64,000 bases of DNA. It comes from Pontibacillus salicampi. GTDB taxonomy: Bacteria; Bacillota; Bacilli; Bacillales; BH030062. The DNA is taken from contig NZ_JBHLTP010000011.1 in the NCBI RefSeq assembly GCF_042434395.1, positions 310,001-374,000 of the forward strand, given 5' to 3'. Below the pieces are notes generated by a model, which was not told the origin of the DNA, ran no database searches, and worked only from the letters and a program-made list of their open reading frames with translations. Made by a program: the position numbers and the translations under genes. Below, one piece after another: positions 26,014 through 34,479 of this stretch; positions within the stretch are counted from its first letter, which is position 1, and every line of letters begins with the position of its first letter.

Positions 26014-27009
26014 CTATACATGAAATCCAGGTGTTGAAGCTTCGGATTGCAATAATTCCGTTAATTCATCATCTAATTTTAATATTGTGACAGAGCAGCC
26101 TGCCATCTCGAGAGAGGTCATGAAATCACCTACAAATGTTCTAACAACTTCCATACCTTGCTTCTGCAGAATATCCTGTACTTTTCTATTCACAATATAT
26201 AGTTCCATCTCTGGAGTTGCCCCAAGGCCATTAACCATTACAGCAATGTTGTCTCCTTCTTGCAGCGACAGATCTCCCAAAACATGCTGCGTTAATTCTT
26301 CTGCAAGTTCGTCAGCAGTGGCTAATTGCTTTCTTTCGATACCAGGCTCTCCATGTATGCCGATTCCAATTTCCATTTCGTTCTCATCCAATTCGAAGCT
26401 CGCCTTACCAGAACCTGGCATAATGCTAGGAGATAACGCTACTCCCATTGAACGCACATTGGCTACTGTCTTTTCTGCCACACGCTTAATTTCTTCCAAT
26501 GCTGCACCATTTTCTGCAAGAGCACCAATAATTTTATGCACCAATACGGTCCCGGCAATGCCTCTTCTACCAGTAGTAAAGGAACTATCTTCTACCGCAA
26601 CATCATCGTTAACGACAATGTAATCTGCTTTTATTCCTTCTGCCTCTGCCAGCTCTGCAGCCATTTCAAAGTTCATAATGTCTCCCGTGTAGTTTTTAAT
26701 AATAAGAAAAACACCAGACCCAGAATCAACCGCTTTCATAGCTTCTAATATTTGATCAGGAGTAGGAGCAGTGAAAACCTCGCCAGCTACAGCTGCATCC
26801 AACATCCCTTTGCCTACATACCCCGCATGGGCAGGCTCGTGTCCACTGCCTCCCCCACTAACAATGCCCACTTTGTTAGCGATAGGAGCTTCTGTACGAA
26901 CGACTGCTGAAGTATTAGGTAGTCGACGGATTACATGAGGATACGCCGCTACGACACCATCGACCATTTCCGTTACAACGTCATTGGTTTTATTGATTAC
27001 TTTTTTCAC
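26014..27009 (-). CDS. dhaK: Dihydroxyacetone kinase substrate-binding subunit DhaK
   Basis: A 331-residue subunit that binds dihydroxyacetone covalently. H219 in GIGIHGEPGIE is the hemiaminal-forming His, and SGGGSGHEPAHAGYVG contains the second active His. The start codon is GTG at 27009 behind AGGAGG. It is the first gene of dhaKLM; the operon has no regulator or glycerol dehydrogenase beside it, so the source of dihydroxyacetone lies elsewhere. No cre or other operator was recognised upstream. Confidence 0.93.
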   Translation of the reverse strand: MKKVINKTNDVVTEMVDGVVAAYPHVIRRLPNTSAVVRTEAPIANKVGIVSGGGSGHEPAHAGYVGKGMLDAAVAGEVFTAPTPDQILEAMKAVDSGSGVFLIIKNYTGDIMNFEMAAELAEAEGIKADYIVVNDDVAVEDSSFTTGRRGIAGTVLVHKIIGALAENGAALEEIKRVAEKTVANVRSMGVALSPSIMPGSGKASFELDENEMEIGIGIHGEPGIERKQLATADELAEELTQHVLGDLSLQEGDNIAVMVNGLGATPEMELYIVNRKVQDILQKQGMEVVRTFVGDFMTSLEMAGCSVTILKLDDELTELLQSEASTPGFHV

Positions 27010-27136
27010 TGTACTCCTCCTAAACGTTTTAATAATGTATTACATTTGGTATTTTCCACTGAACTGACAGCGCTAAACTCTATCTATTTTCCATCTGATG
27101 GAATAAGACTACTAAATATTTTATTACAAATATTAG

Positions 27137-27178
27137 AAAAAACATCACAAGAATAATACCATGATTTCTTGTGATGTT
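27137..27178 (-). terminator. Intrinsic terminator of the GNAT gene
   Basis: AACATCACAAGAA pairs perfectly with TTCTTGTGATGTT (13 bp, 12-base loop); on the minus strand TTTTTTCTAAT follows. Confidence 0.85.
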
Positions 27179-27191
27179 TCCGACTCCAACC

Positions 27192-27743
27192 TTATACAAA
27201 CAATGCCATTAGAATTAAATCCTGATATCCTCGATTCAATTTAACCGCTTTTCGCTTTCTCCCCTCTTCCTCGAATCCAAAGCTTTCATATAAATGGATT
27301 GCCCCATGATTATCTTCCATAACTTCCAAGCATACTTTTTCTATATATGGATTTTCTTGTGCCCATTGAATTAAGGCGTCTAGTAAGATTCGACCTATTC
27401 CACTATTACGATACTCTGGCATCACAGTCATTCCAAATGATCCCTGATGACTTATTTTTTGTTTTTCTCCGTTACGAAATTCAATAGCCCCTACTAAATA
27501 GCCACCGATTTCAGCAATTACTTGAAGGTAATGTGGGTTTTCTCGAAAGGTTTGAATGACCTTACACATCTCCTCTACCTCTACCTTCTCTGCATCTTCG
27601 ACTGTACTTAACATATAAGGGGCATCCTCTAATACTCTAATAGATGCTTTCATCATTCCCTCTGCATCATTCTCCACCGGTTCCCTTACAATTACCTCTT
27701 CCCCGTGCTTAGATACATAGGTTCCAAAGGCTGTTCTCTGCAT
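27192..27743 (-). CDS. GNAT-family N-acetyltransferase
   Basis: A 183-residue acetyl-CoA-dependent transferase. The acetyl-CoA loop is MPEYRNSGIGRILLDALIQWA (~residues 110-130), and the C-terminal YESFGFEEEGRKRKAV motif is that of RimI/SpeG-like members. The acceptor is unknown. It follows the small DUF2197 gene by 12 bases on the same strand, so the two are probably co-transcribed. AGGAGAG precedes the ATG. Confidence 0.88.
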   Translation of the reverse strand: MQRTAFGTYVSKHGEEVIVREPVENDAEGMMKASIRVLEDAPYMLSTVEDAEKVEVEEMCKVIQTFRENPHYLQVIAEIGGYLVGAIEFRNGEKQKISHQGSFGMTVMPEYRNSGIGRILLDALIQWAQENPYIEKVCLEVMEDNHGAIHLYESFGFEEEGRKRKAVKLNRGYQDLILMALFV

Positions 27744-27755
27744 CTGATTCTCTCC

Positions 27756-27953
27756 TCACCGAAAAAACGCATCATATTTATCTATATCCTCTGGCTTCAA
27801 GCCTGTACTATTCTGAGCTTCTTGCTGCATAGACTGATTACATTTCTTACATACATATCGGCTGTCTGGCTTTCTTCTAATCCTATAGTACTGTGAATCA
27901 GATGGACCGATGGTAAATTCCTTCTTACAGAAAGTACAATTCGTTTCCAGCAT
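27756..27953 (-). CDS. YlaI-like DUF2197 small zinc-ribbon protein
   Basis: A 65-residue protein beginning MLETNCTFCKKEF, with a second CKKC pair 32 residues later. The two CxxC knuckles suggest a zinc ribbon, as in YlaI of B. subtilis. The ATG at 27953 has AAGGGTGG upstream; the longer frame to 28082 lacks a site and adds a low-complexity basic stretch. Function unknown. Confidence 0.75.
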   Translation of the reverse strand: MLETNCTFCKKEFTIGPSDSQYYRIRRKPDSRYVCKKCNQSMQQEAQNSTGLKPEDIDKYDAFFR

Positions 27954-28131
27954 ACTGTATTCCACCCTTATTAAATTGATTATAGTACCACTTCTATAAT
28001 ATCGAGCAATTCCCTTCCTATAAGAAAATGACTTTTTCTTATAGATTATTAATCCTTCTCTTAGATTACACATAACACCCATACAAAACGAATGTGGTTG
28101 GAATAGAATACATCATAGAGGAGGTGATAAA

Positions 28132-28569
28132 ATGGAAAAATTTATTGCTCGCTTAAAAGGGAGAAATGAAGTTCCTCCAGTAGATACCAATGCCTTTGGC
28201 GTAGCAAAATTTATAGCTAACAGGCATTGTACTAAAATTAAGTTCTTCCTTGAGGTAAATAACATTGACAACTTCGTGCAAGCGCACATTCATGCCGGTA
28301 ATCGCGATGAAAATGGGCCTGTACTTGCATTCCTTTTCGGAGCAGATGTTGCAACATTAGCAGAACAAAACGGTATTTCTACTAAAAAGGGTGTTGTTAC
28401 AGGAATGATTACGGACGAGGATATCGAAAAAAACGATGTAGGCGTTAAAAATGTAGAAGATTTACTAGAACTTATGAGAAAAGAGCTAACCTACGTCAAT
28501 GTGCATACAGAACAAAACGTCGGCGGTGAAATACGTGGGCAGATTATCCCTTTGGGGAAAAGAGAGTAA
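28132..28569 (+). CDS. CHRD domain-containing protein
   Basis: A 145-residue single CHRD (chordin-like) domain: FIARLKGRNEVPPVDTNAFG at the N-terminus, then HIHAGNRDENGPVLAFLF and the closing VHTEQNVGGEIRGQI. No signal peptide is visible, although many bacterial CHRD proteins are secreted. A strong GAGGAGGTG ribosome binding site precedes the ATG. Known members occur in spore- or surface-associated Bacillus proteins, but no activity is established. Confidence 0.88.
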   Translation: MEKFIARLKGRNEVPPVDTNAFGVAKFIANRHCTKIKFFLEVNNIDNFVQAHIHAGNRDENGPVLAFLFGADVATLAEQNGISTKKGVVTGMITDEDIEKNDVGVKNVEDLLELMRKELTYVNVHTEQNVGGEIRGQIIPLGKRE

Positions 28570-28678
28570 CCTGTACCTCTTGAGCCGTTAATAGAGTTGG
28601 TGAGTAGTAAGTGCGTACCTACTACCATCTCCTTTTTATATGAATAAGTGGGGCAGTAATATCACATCATTACATAAC

Positions 28679-28711
28679 AAAAAGAACCAACCCATAGAGT
28701 GGATTGGTTCT
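28679..28711 (-). terminator. Intrinsic terminator of the L7/L12-tail gene
   Basis: On the minus strand AGAACCAATCC and GGTTGGTTCT form the stem, followed by TTTTTG, about nine bases after the stop codon. Confidence 0.75.
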
Positions 28712-28719
28712 CTGTAAAC

Positions 28720-28968
28720 CTACCGTGCTTCTTTCACTTTATCTACATACTGCTTAGCTTCTACTAATCCTAGTCCAGTTTTTTCTCTTACTAATTTTAC
28801 AATTTCCGTTTCCTTTTTTCCATCATTGATCATAGCATGTACTTCTGAACTAATATCAATACTATCTGTTTTGGTGGACTGTTGAAGTTTAGCAATCCTG
28901 TTGTGAAGAACAAAAATATAGATTACTAGAGTTATAATAATAATGAAAGAAGCTGCTTCTACTAACAT
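28720..28968 (-). CDS. Small membrane protein with ribosomal L7/L12-like C-terminal domain
   Basis: An 82-residue protein from the ATG at 28968 (AAAGGTG upstream); the longer frame to 29076 would overlap the upstream gene. One membrane span (~residues 6-22, SFIIIITLVIYIFVL) is followed by a short linker. Residues ~45-82 read INDGKKETEIVKLVREKTG then LGLVEAKQYVDKVKEA, resembling the L7/L12 C-terminal fold. It lies 28 bases after a gene for a secreted two-cysteine protein and shares its terminator, so the two are probably one operon. Function unknown; an immunity or accessory role is speculation. Confidence 0.7.
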   Translation of the reverse strand: MLVEAASFIIIITLVIYIFVLHNRIAKLQQSTKTDSIDISSEVHAMINDGKKETEIVKLVREKTGLGLVEAKQYVDKVKEAR

Positions 28969-28996
28969 ATCAATGACACCTATCTTTCTGTATAGT

Positions 28997-29572
28997 TTAG
29001 AATCCGCATTTATTTCTAACTTTTGTAAAACCGGAAAGCTCAGCAACCAATGCACTAAATGCTGCCGTTTTTTCACCGACTGTGGTTGCTCCTACTAATA
29101 GCTTTGCAGTTTCTTTAATGCCACCCAATGCATCTATGTATTTTTTAATTTTTGTTATTTTGGCAATAGGCAGCGCGTTTAAAGCGATAATTTCAGCAAT
29201 AGCTAATGAGCATCCCCAAACCCCTTGAGTGCCATAGCCTTTGGAGGATGTTGAACCGGCAATGATAGCATCCTGAGCAGTCACATTCCGAGCATTTTTA
29301 ACCACATTTGTTTCAATACCCTTTTCTGCAAAGTAGTTATTGATTTCCTCTGCATCTCCTCTAGCTAACATGTCATCCGGAATTTCTTCAATAGCTTCTA
29401 AAAGCGGCAGAAGTTGCTCCACCTCATTTTTTGTGTAGGTAGTTTGATTTTGATTCTCCAAGGAATCGTTCAGCTCCGCAGCATTCACGTGACTTACTGC
29501 GCTACTTACAGGTAACGTTAACATAACCATAGCTACTATCATAGCTATCACTTTCCGTGTCTGATACATCAT
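28997..29572 (-). CDS. Secreted two-cysteine protein, possibly bacteriocin-like
   Basis: A 191-residue precursor starting at 29572 (GGGAG upstream). A signal peptide spans residues 1-32 (TRKVIAMIVAMVMLTLPVSS, cleavage near NAA). A charged, acidic pro-region (~33-105) and a hydrophobic, Ala/Leu-rich C-terminal part follow. The latter begins STSSKGYGTQGVWGCS and ends KVRNKCGF, with only two cysteines, C121 and C189, able to form one disulphide. This layout is seen in Bacillus secreted proteins of unknown function and recalls larger bacteriocins; I cannot assign a family. No transporter gene is adjacent. Confidence 0.6.
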   Translation of the reverse strand: MMYQTRKVIAMIVAMVMLTLPVSSAVSHVNAAELNDSLENQNQTTYTKNEVEQLLPLLEAIEEIPDDMLARGDAEEINNYFAEKGIETNVVKNARNVTAQDAIIAGSTSSKGYGTQGVWGCSLAIAEIIALNALPIAKITKIKKYIDALGGIKETAKLLVGATTVGEKTAAFSALVAELSGFTKVRNKCGF

Positions 29573-29840
29573 ACAATCATGCTCCCTCATGAATAATATT
29601 GTGTGAGAATCCGGAGGAAAAAACTGAAAAAATTTCCCTGTCCACAACTGACACCTTAAAGGAATTAATTACCATTTTCAATGATATATATAAAAATAGC
29701 ACGAAAGTAACCTTCTTAGATTATCAAAATTAGTGGCTGCATTCTATCTAGTCTTAGATAACTATATACTAGGATCACGGTGTATGTTAGCGATGTTGCA
29801 ATATATGAACTTATATCTAAAGAAGGACATACTTCTTATA

Positions 29841-29870
29841 AAAACAAAAGGCTGCCGATAAACGACAGCC
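29841..29870 (-). terminator. Intrinsic terminator of the Atu-like operon
   Basis: On the minus strand GGCTGTCG-tttat-CGGCAGCC is followed by TTTTGTTTTT, 18 bases past the last gene. Apart from this hairpin I see nothing in the ~316-base gap 29573-29888. Confidence 0.8.
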
Positions 29871-29888
29871 CTAACTATAATGATTATT

Positions 29889-30866
29889 TTATTTTACACT
29901 TATCGCTCCTGCAACCCGAGCTTTTGCTTCTTCATACTCTCTTGTAAGCTCCTCTACTATTTCTGCTATTGGTTGCACGTTCTGTATTTGGTCAACCCCT
30001 TGACCTGCAGACCAAATGTCCTTCCATGCTTTGGAGTCGGTTTGATTAAGCTTCGATAAATCCACACTGCCTTTACTCGTGAGCCCCTCCATATCAATAC
30101 CTGCTCTTTTAATACTTTCTTTTAAGTAATTGGCATGGACTCCTGTGAAGGCGTCCGTGTAAATTAAATCCTCTAATGTCGATTGTACTAGCATGTGCTT
30201 ATACTCATCTGATGCCATGCTTTCTTTAGCTGAAATAAATTTCGTGCCGATATATCCCATATCCATACCAAGCGCTTGTGTGGCAAGAACATCGTTTCCG
30301 CTTGAAATACATCCAGCTAATATAGTAATCCCATCCCAGAATTCTTTTACCGCTCCGGCAAACGCAAAGTTATTAATGGTTCCTGCGTGACCTCCGGCTC
30401 CCGAGCTGACGAGTATCAGTCCATCCACTCCAGTAGTGGCTGCTTTTTTTGCGTGCGGGACATTGGCAACATCAGAGAAAACAAGCCCTCCATAGTCATG
30501 GACAATTTCCACGACAGCTGATGGATTCCCAAGCGAAGTGATAACTATAGGAGGCTGATATTTCTTTACTAGCTCCAAGTCTGTTTCGTACCGTTTGTTA
30601 GAGCGATGTACGATAAGGTTAACAGCCCATGGAGCAACTTTCCTTTGTGGATCTTCTTCCTTAGCTTCTGCTAACGCTTCCATAATCTGCACCATCCATT
30701 CCTCCAGAATTTCTGGTGTTCTAGCATTTAATGATGGAAACGAACCAATAATGCCTGCTTTACAGCTCTCCATAACGAGTTCTGGTCCTGACACTAGAAA
30801 CATTGGTGCATTAATGACTGGTACTGTTAACTCTCTTGCAATAGGTTCTGGCAGTTTCGTAAGCAT
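29889..30866 (-). CDS. Nitronate monooxygenase-like FMN enzyme
   Basis: A 325-residue TIM-barrel flavoprotein of the 2-nitropropane dioxygenase family. Visible signatures are APMFLVSGPELV near the N-terminus, SSGAGGHAGT (FMN phosphate site) and LAGCISSGNDVLATQALG. The ATG at 30866 follows GGAAGGAG; a TTG six bases earlier is less likely. It is the last of twelve leftward genes. In acyl-CoA catabolic operons members of this family often act as enoyl reductases or detoxify a by-product; which applies here is unknown. Confidence 0.85.
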   Translation of the reverse strand: MLTKLPEPIARELTVPVINAPMFLVSGPELVMESCKAGIIGSFPSLNARTPEILEEWMVQIMEALAEAKEEDPQRKVAPWAVNLIVHRSNKRYETDLELVKKYQPPIVITSLGNPSAVVEIVHDYGGLVFSDVANVPHAKKAATTGVDGLILVSSGAGGHAGTINNFAFAGAVKEFWDGITILAGCISSGNDVLATQALGMDMGYIGTKFISAKESMASDEYKHMLVQSTLEDLIYTDAFTGVHANYLKESIKRAGIDMEGLTSKGSVDLSKLNQTDSKAWKDIWSAGQGVDQIQNVQPIAEIVEELTREYEEAKARVAGAISVK

Positions 30867-30881
30867 GGTCAAGCTCCTTCC

Positions 30882-31316
30882 TTAAACTGAATACTTATTC
30901 ACTAATAGCTTTAATACGCCATCAACTGCCGTTTTTCCTGCTTGGTTGACAATCTTCTCTCGAACGGTCACTACGCCTGTTTCTCCCTTATCCTCCAAAT
31001 CTACTATTTCTAAAGCGACGGAAATAGTATCATGAATAAAGGTAGGTCGTATAAAACGAAGCTTCTCTATCCCATAAAACGCCACTACTTTTCCAGGCTC
31101 TAAATCTATTAATCCCGTGCTGATGGATAAAATGAGCGCGCCATGGGCCACTCGCTGTTGAAAGGCCGTGTTCTTGGCGTATTCGATATCTGTATGAAGA
31201 GGAAACCAATCCCCACTCAAGGCAGAGAAATTAACTAAATCCGTTTCTGTAATGGTTCGACCATGAGATTCCCACGTCTCCCCCACCTCATACTGCTCGA
31301 AATATTTCGTGAACAT
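30882..31316 (-). CDS. MaoC-like (R)-specific enoyl-CoA hydratase
   Basis: A 144-residue hot-dog-fold protein. LVNFSALSGDWFPLHTDIEYA matches the hydratase-2 motif with the catalytic Asp and His, and AHGALILSISTGL is the family's second conserved loop. Start at 31316 keeps seven bases from AAGGAGG; the first in-frame ATG is too close to it. In the operon it would hydrate a trans-2-enoyl-CoA produced by one of the acyl-CoA dehydrogenases. Confidence 0.87.
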   Translation of the reverse strand: MFTKYFEQYEVGETWESHGRTITETDLVNFSALSGDWFPLHTDIEYAKNTAFQQRVAHGALILSISTGLIDLEPGKVVAFYGIEKLRFIRPTFIHDTISVALEIVDLEDKGETGVVTVREKIVNQAGKTAVDGVLKLLVNKYSV

Positions 31317-31328
31317 AGTCATTCCTCC

Positions 31329-32858
31329 TTATTTTTTGACCGGTTGAGCTTTACGAAGCTGCGTTTTTAAAATCTTTCCTGTTGCATTTCTTGGTAACGC
31401 ATTTAGAAATTCAATATGCTTTGGTATTTTGTAGTTTGCTAGCTTTTGGGCGCAGAACGTTTGTAAGGCTTCCCTCGTTACGGCTTGATCCTTTTGCTTT
31501 AATACGAGGAATGCTTTTGGAACCTCACCCCATTTCTCATCAGGCACACCAACGATAGCTGCCTCCTGCACATTTGGATGAGTGAAGAGGACCTGCTCCA
31601 CTTCAATCGGATAAATATTTTCACCGCCGCTAATAATCATGTCTTTCTTACGGTCAACTATATACATAAAGCCTTCTTCATCCTTCATAGCTAAGTCACC
31701 TGTATGAAACCAGCCCTCTTTCATGACCTGTCTCGTCTCTATTGGCATATTCCAATATCCGGCGAAAATGTTAGGTCCCTTCACACACAATTCACCCACT
31801 TCTTTTATACCTACTTCCCTATCTAGCTCATCTACGATTCGGACTGCAGTATGCATCGGGTTTTTCCCAACAGAACCATTCTTCCGATAGGCATTTTCTT
31901 TGTCCAATATAGCTACAAACGGCGCTGTTTCTGTTAAACCGAACCCTTCGTAAAATGGGACATGTCTTTGCTGGAAGAATTCGATAACCGTTAGTGGACA
32001 TGGTGCTCCACCAGAAATGTTTAACTGTAAAGAAGTGATGTCATACTCTTCTATATCAGGCGCATGCATAATGGCCATCCACATGGCCGGCACTAAGAAC
32101 ATACACGTTACCTGATGGGCCTGAATAAGGCTTAAAGTCTTACTTGGCTGAAAGACATCCTGAAGAATAACCGTACCCCCTAAATAAAACATAGGAGTAG
32201 TCAGTACGTTCATTCCCCCAATATGAAATAGAGGGGCTGGAGTCAACGTTGTATCCTCTTTATCCAAGCTTAACGCCTGGAGAATATTAATGGCGTTCCA
32301 TTGTGTATTACCATGTGTGAGCATGGCTCCTTTTGGCTTTCCTGTCGTTCCGGAGGTGTACATCATCATATGAATAGCATCGTTTTCGCACTCTAGTCCT
32401 GGTTCCATAGAGGAGGATTGCTCTAACATGTGTTCATACGTAATATCTTCTACATCCGGTTCCTCCCCGACATACACATAATGAGTAATGTCCTTTACCC
32501 TACCCTTTAATCCGTTAATAACAGGAGTAGTCCTCTCCTCATAAATCATGACCCGAGCCCCAGCGTCCTTTGTTATATATTCTACTTCCTCGACACTAAG
32601 ACGATAATTGATTGGGACAAATATAGCCCCCATCTTTGCACAAGCAAATAGAGCTTCTAATAATTCGTGTCGATTAAACAATAAAACACTAACGCGGTCC
32701 CCTTTCCGAACCCCGAGCTGCCATAATCCATTCGCCAATTGGTTAATACGTGTATTGAAGCTCTCATAGGTAAATACTTCTTCTTTATCAATCAGGGCAA
32801 TTTTATCTGCTGTATGTTCTGTATGGTAAGTAATCCACGAACCAATCCCATTATCCAT
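31329..32858 (-). CDS. Acyl-CoA synthetase (AMP-forming), copy 1
   Basis: ANL-superfamily ligase of 509 residues starting MDNGIGSWITYH after AAAGGGGG. MYTSGTTGKPKGAM is the P-loop, GFGLTETAP the A5 motif and GWFHTGDLAMKDEEGFMYIVDRKKD the A7/A8 hinge. The catalytic lysine is in NATGKILK near the C-terminus. It activates a carboxylic acid to its CoA thioester. Three such ligases in one operon suggest substrates of different chain length or successive intermediates. Confidence 0.9.
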   Translation of the reverse strand: MDNGIGSWITYHTEHTADKIALIDKEEVFTYESFNTRINQLANGLWQLGVRKGDRVSVLLFNRHELLEALFACAKMGAIFVPINYRLSVEEVEYITKDAGARVMIYEERTTPVINGLKGRVKDITHYVYVGEEPDVEDITYEHMLEQSSSMEPGLECENDAIHMMMYTSGTTGKPKGAMLTHGNTQWNAINILQALSLDKEDTTLTPAPLFHIGGMNVLTTPMFYLGGTVILQDVFQPSKTLSLIQAHQVTCMFLVPAMWMAIMHAPDIEEYDITSLQLNISGGAPCPLTVIEFFQQRHVPFYEGFGLTETAPFVAILDKENAYRKNGSVGKNPMHTAVRIVDELDREVGIKEVGELCVKGPNIFAGYWNMPIETRQVMKEGWFHTGDLAMKDEEGFMYIVDRKKDMIISGGENIYPIEVEQVLFTHPNVQEAAIVGVPDEKWGEVPKAFLVLKQKDQAVTREALQTFCAQKLANYKIPKHIEFLNALPRNATGKILKTQLRKAQPVKK

Positions 32859-32878
32859 ATCGTATCCCCCTTTCATTT

Positions 32879-34432
32879 TTAGTCCACAGACGTTTCGGAC
32901 TGATAGTGATTATGATAACTAGAACGAACTACATGCTTTTGAATCTTTCCTGTTGAGGTCATCGGCAATTCTGAGACCATCACAACATCCTTTGGCACTT
33001 GAAAACCTCCTAAATGTTCCTTGCAGTAGGAAATAACCTCATTGCTTGTTAAGGATTCCCCTTCCTTTGGGATTACAAAAGCAGTCACAGCTTCAGTCCA
33101 GTGTTCATGAGGCAAGCCCACCACCACCGTATTGCCAACCTTTGGATGATTAATAATAGTCTGCTCTACTTTAATGGAGGCTACATTTTCTCCCCCTGTC
33201 TTAATCACATCCTTCTTTCGATCAACAAACACCATTTGCCCATTCTCGAAATACCCTAAGTCACCAGTGTGATGCCAGTTAAATAGTCTCGATTGCTCTG
33301 TTGCTTCTTCATTATGCAGGTACCCCTCCATCACATTGGGTCCCCGGTGAACTATTTCTCCCACCTGACCATCTGGAAGAAGATTTCCTTCTTCATCCAT
33401 CACAGCTGTATCATTTATTAAGCTGCTTGTTCCCCAATAGGAGCCAAAGCGACGAAGCTGTTCTTCCGGTTTAAATACCATAGTGGCAGGGTACATTTCG
33501 GTTTGACCTGTACCAAGGGCAAACTTAGCACCGAGCTCTGTGACGCCTTTTTCTAATGTCGCTCGATCCATAGGTGCCATTGCATACACACACGTATCTA
33601 AGCACTGAATATCATAATTCATTCGTTTTGGGTGGAAAAGAATAGCTTTATACATAATAGGAAGGGCAAACATAAGAGTAATATCTTCTCGTTGAATGGT
33701 CTTCATGAGGGATTCAGGTTCAAATCCATTCACAATAATGGAAGTTGCGCCAATATGAAGGAAGGAGGTTAAGAATGTGTGCTGGGCGCAATGGAACATA
33801 GGCATTAGGATGGTCCCCTTTGTTTCGGGCTTTATGTCAATTTCAATTATATTAGCAAGGCTGGCAATATAAACACTAAGGTGACTAATCGCCACTCCTT
33901 TTGGGTTACCTGTTGTGCCACTTGTAAACATAATCTGGGCAATATCTCTGTCTTCCACATCTACTTCAGGCTCTTCCACAGACTCCTCATTAACGACCTT
34001 TAAAAAGGAAACGCCAAGTGGTGGATTCCCATCTCCAAATACGAGAATAGAATAATGATTGAAGTCGTCCTTATGACTATACAGGAAGGCAGGGTCCCCT
34101 ATAATAGTTGTTGTTTCTACTTCTTCCAAAATATAAAGCTTTTCTGTCATAGAAATACCTGGATTTATAGGCACCCATACCAGTCCGGCTTTGGCTATAC
34201 CATAAATCGCAACGGCGTGTTCGTAGGAATTTCCGGCAAGTGTGACGATTCGATCTCCCTTTTTATATCCATTTTGCAGCAAGTAGTTAGCGAACTGATT
34301 ACACATCTCATCAAATTGTCGATAGGTTACTTCCGTTTCCTGATCAACAAAAGCAACTTTTTCTGGAAAACGGTTGGCCGCTCTCCTCACTATATCTCCT
34401 ACAGCAACTCGGTTTACTTCATTAATAATCAT
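32879..34432 (-). CDS. Acyl-CoA synthetase (AMP-forming), copy 2
   Basis: A 517-residue ANL ligase with MFTSGTTGNPKGVA, HTGDLGYFENGQMVFVDRKKD and the C-terminal catalytic Lys in STGKIQKH. AAGGGG precedes the ATG. It is clearly different in sequence from the two other ligases of the operon, so it is not a recent duplicate. It resembles the CaiC/FadD13 type that activates branched or unusual acids; the substrate is not evident. Confidence 0.9.
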   Translation of the reverse strand: MIINEVNRVAVGDIVRRAANRFPEKVAFVDQETEVTYRQFDEMCNQFANYLLQNGYKKGDRIVTLAGNSYEHAVAIYGIAKAGLVWVPINPGISMTEKLYILEEVETTTIIGDPAFLYSHKDDFNHYSILVFGDGNPPLGVSFLKVVNEESVEEPEVDVEDRDIAQIMFTSGTTGNPKGVAISHLSVYIASLANIIEIDIKPETKGTILMPMFHCAQHTFLTSFLHIGATSIIVNGFEPESLMKTIQREDITLMFALPIMYKAILFHPKRMNYDIQCLDTCVYAMAPMDRATLEKGVTELGAKFALGTGQTEMYPATMVFKPEEQLRRFGSYWGTSSLINDTAVMDEEGNLLPDGQVGEIVHRGPNVMEGYLHNEEATEQSRLFNWHHTGDLGYFENGQMVFVDRKKDVIKTGGENVASIKVEQTIINHPKVGNTVVVGLPHEHWTEAVTAFVIPKEGESLTSNEVISYCKEHLGGFQVPKDVVMVSELPMTSTGKIQKHVVRSSYHNHYQSETSVD

Positions 34433-34479
34433 CTATCCATCCCCTTCGATTGGAATAAAAAAGCATGATTCACCAATGA

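Noticed and set aside
24994..27009. Functional link between dhaKLM and the GlpP-type antiterminator
   Set aside because: The two are 14 kb apart, and no leader terminator like that of the ygc-like operon was seen ahead of dhaK.
27010..27050. cre site before dhaK (AAACGTTT)
   Set aside because: The flanking TG and CA positions of the consensus are missing.
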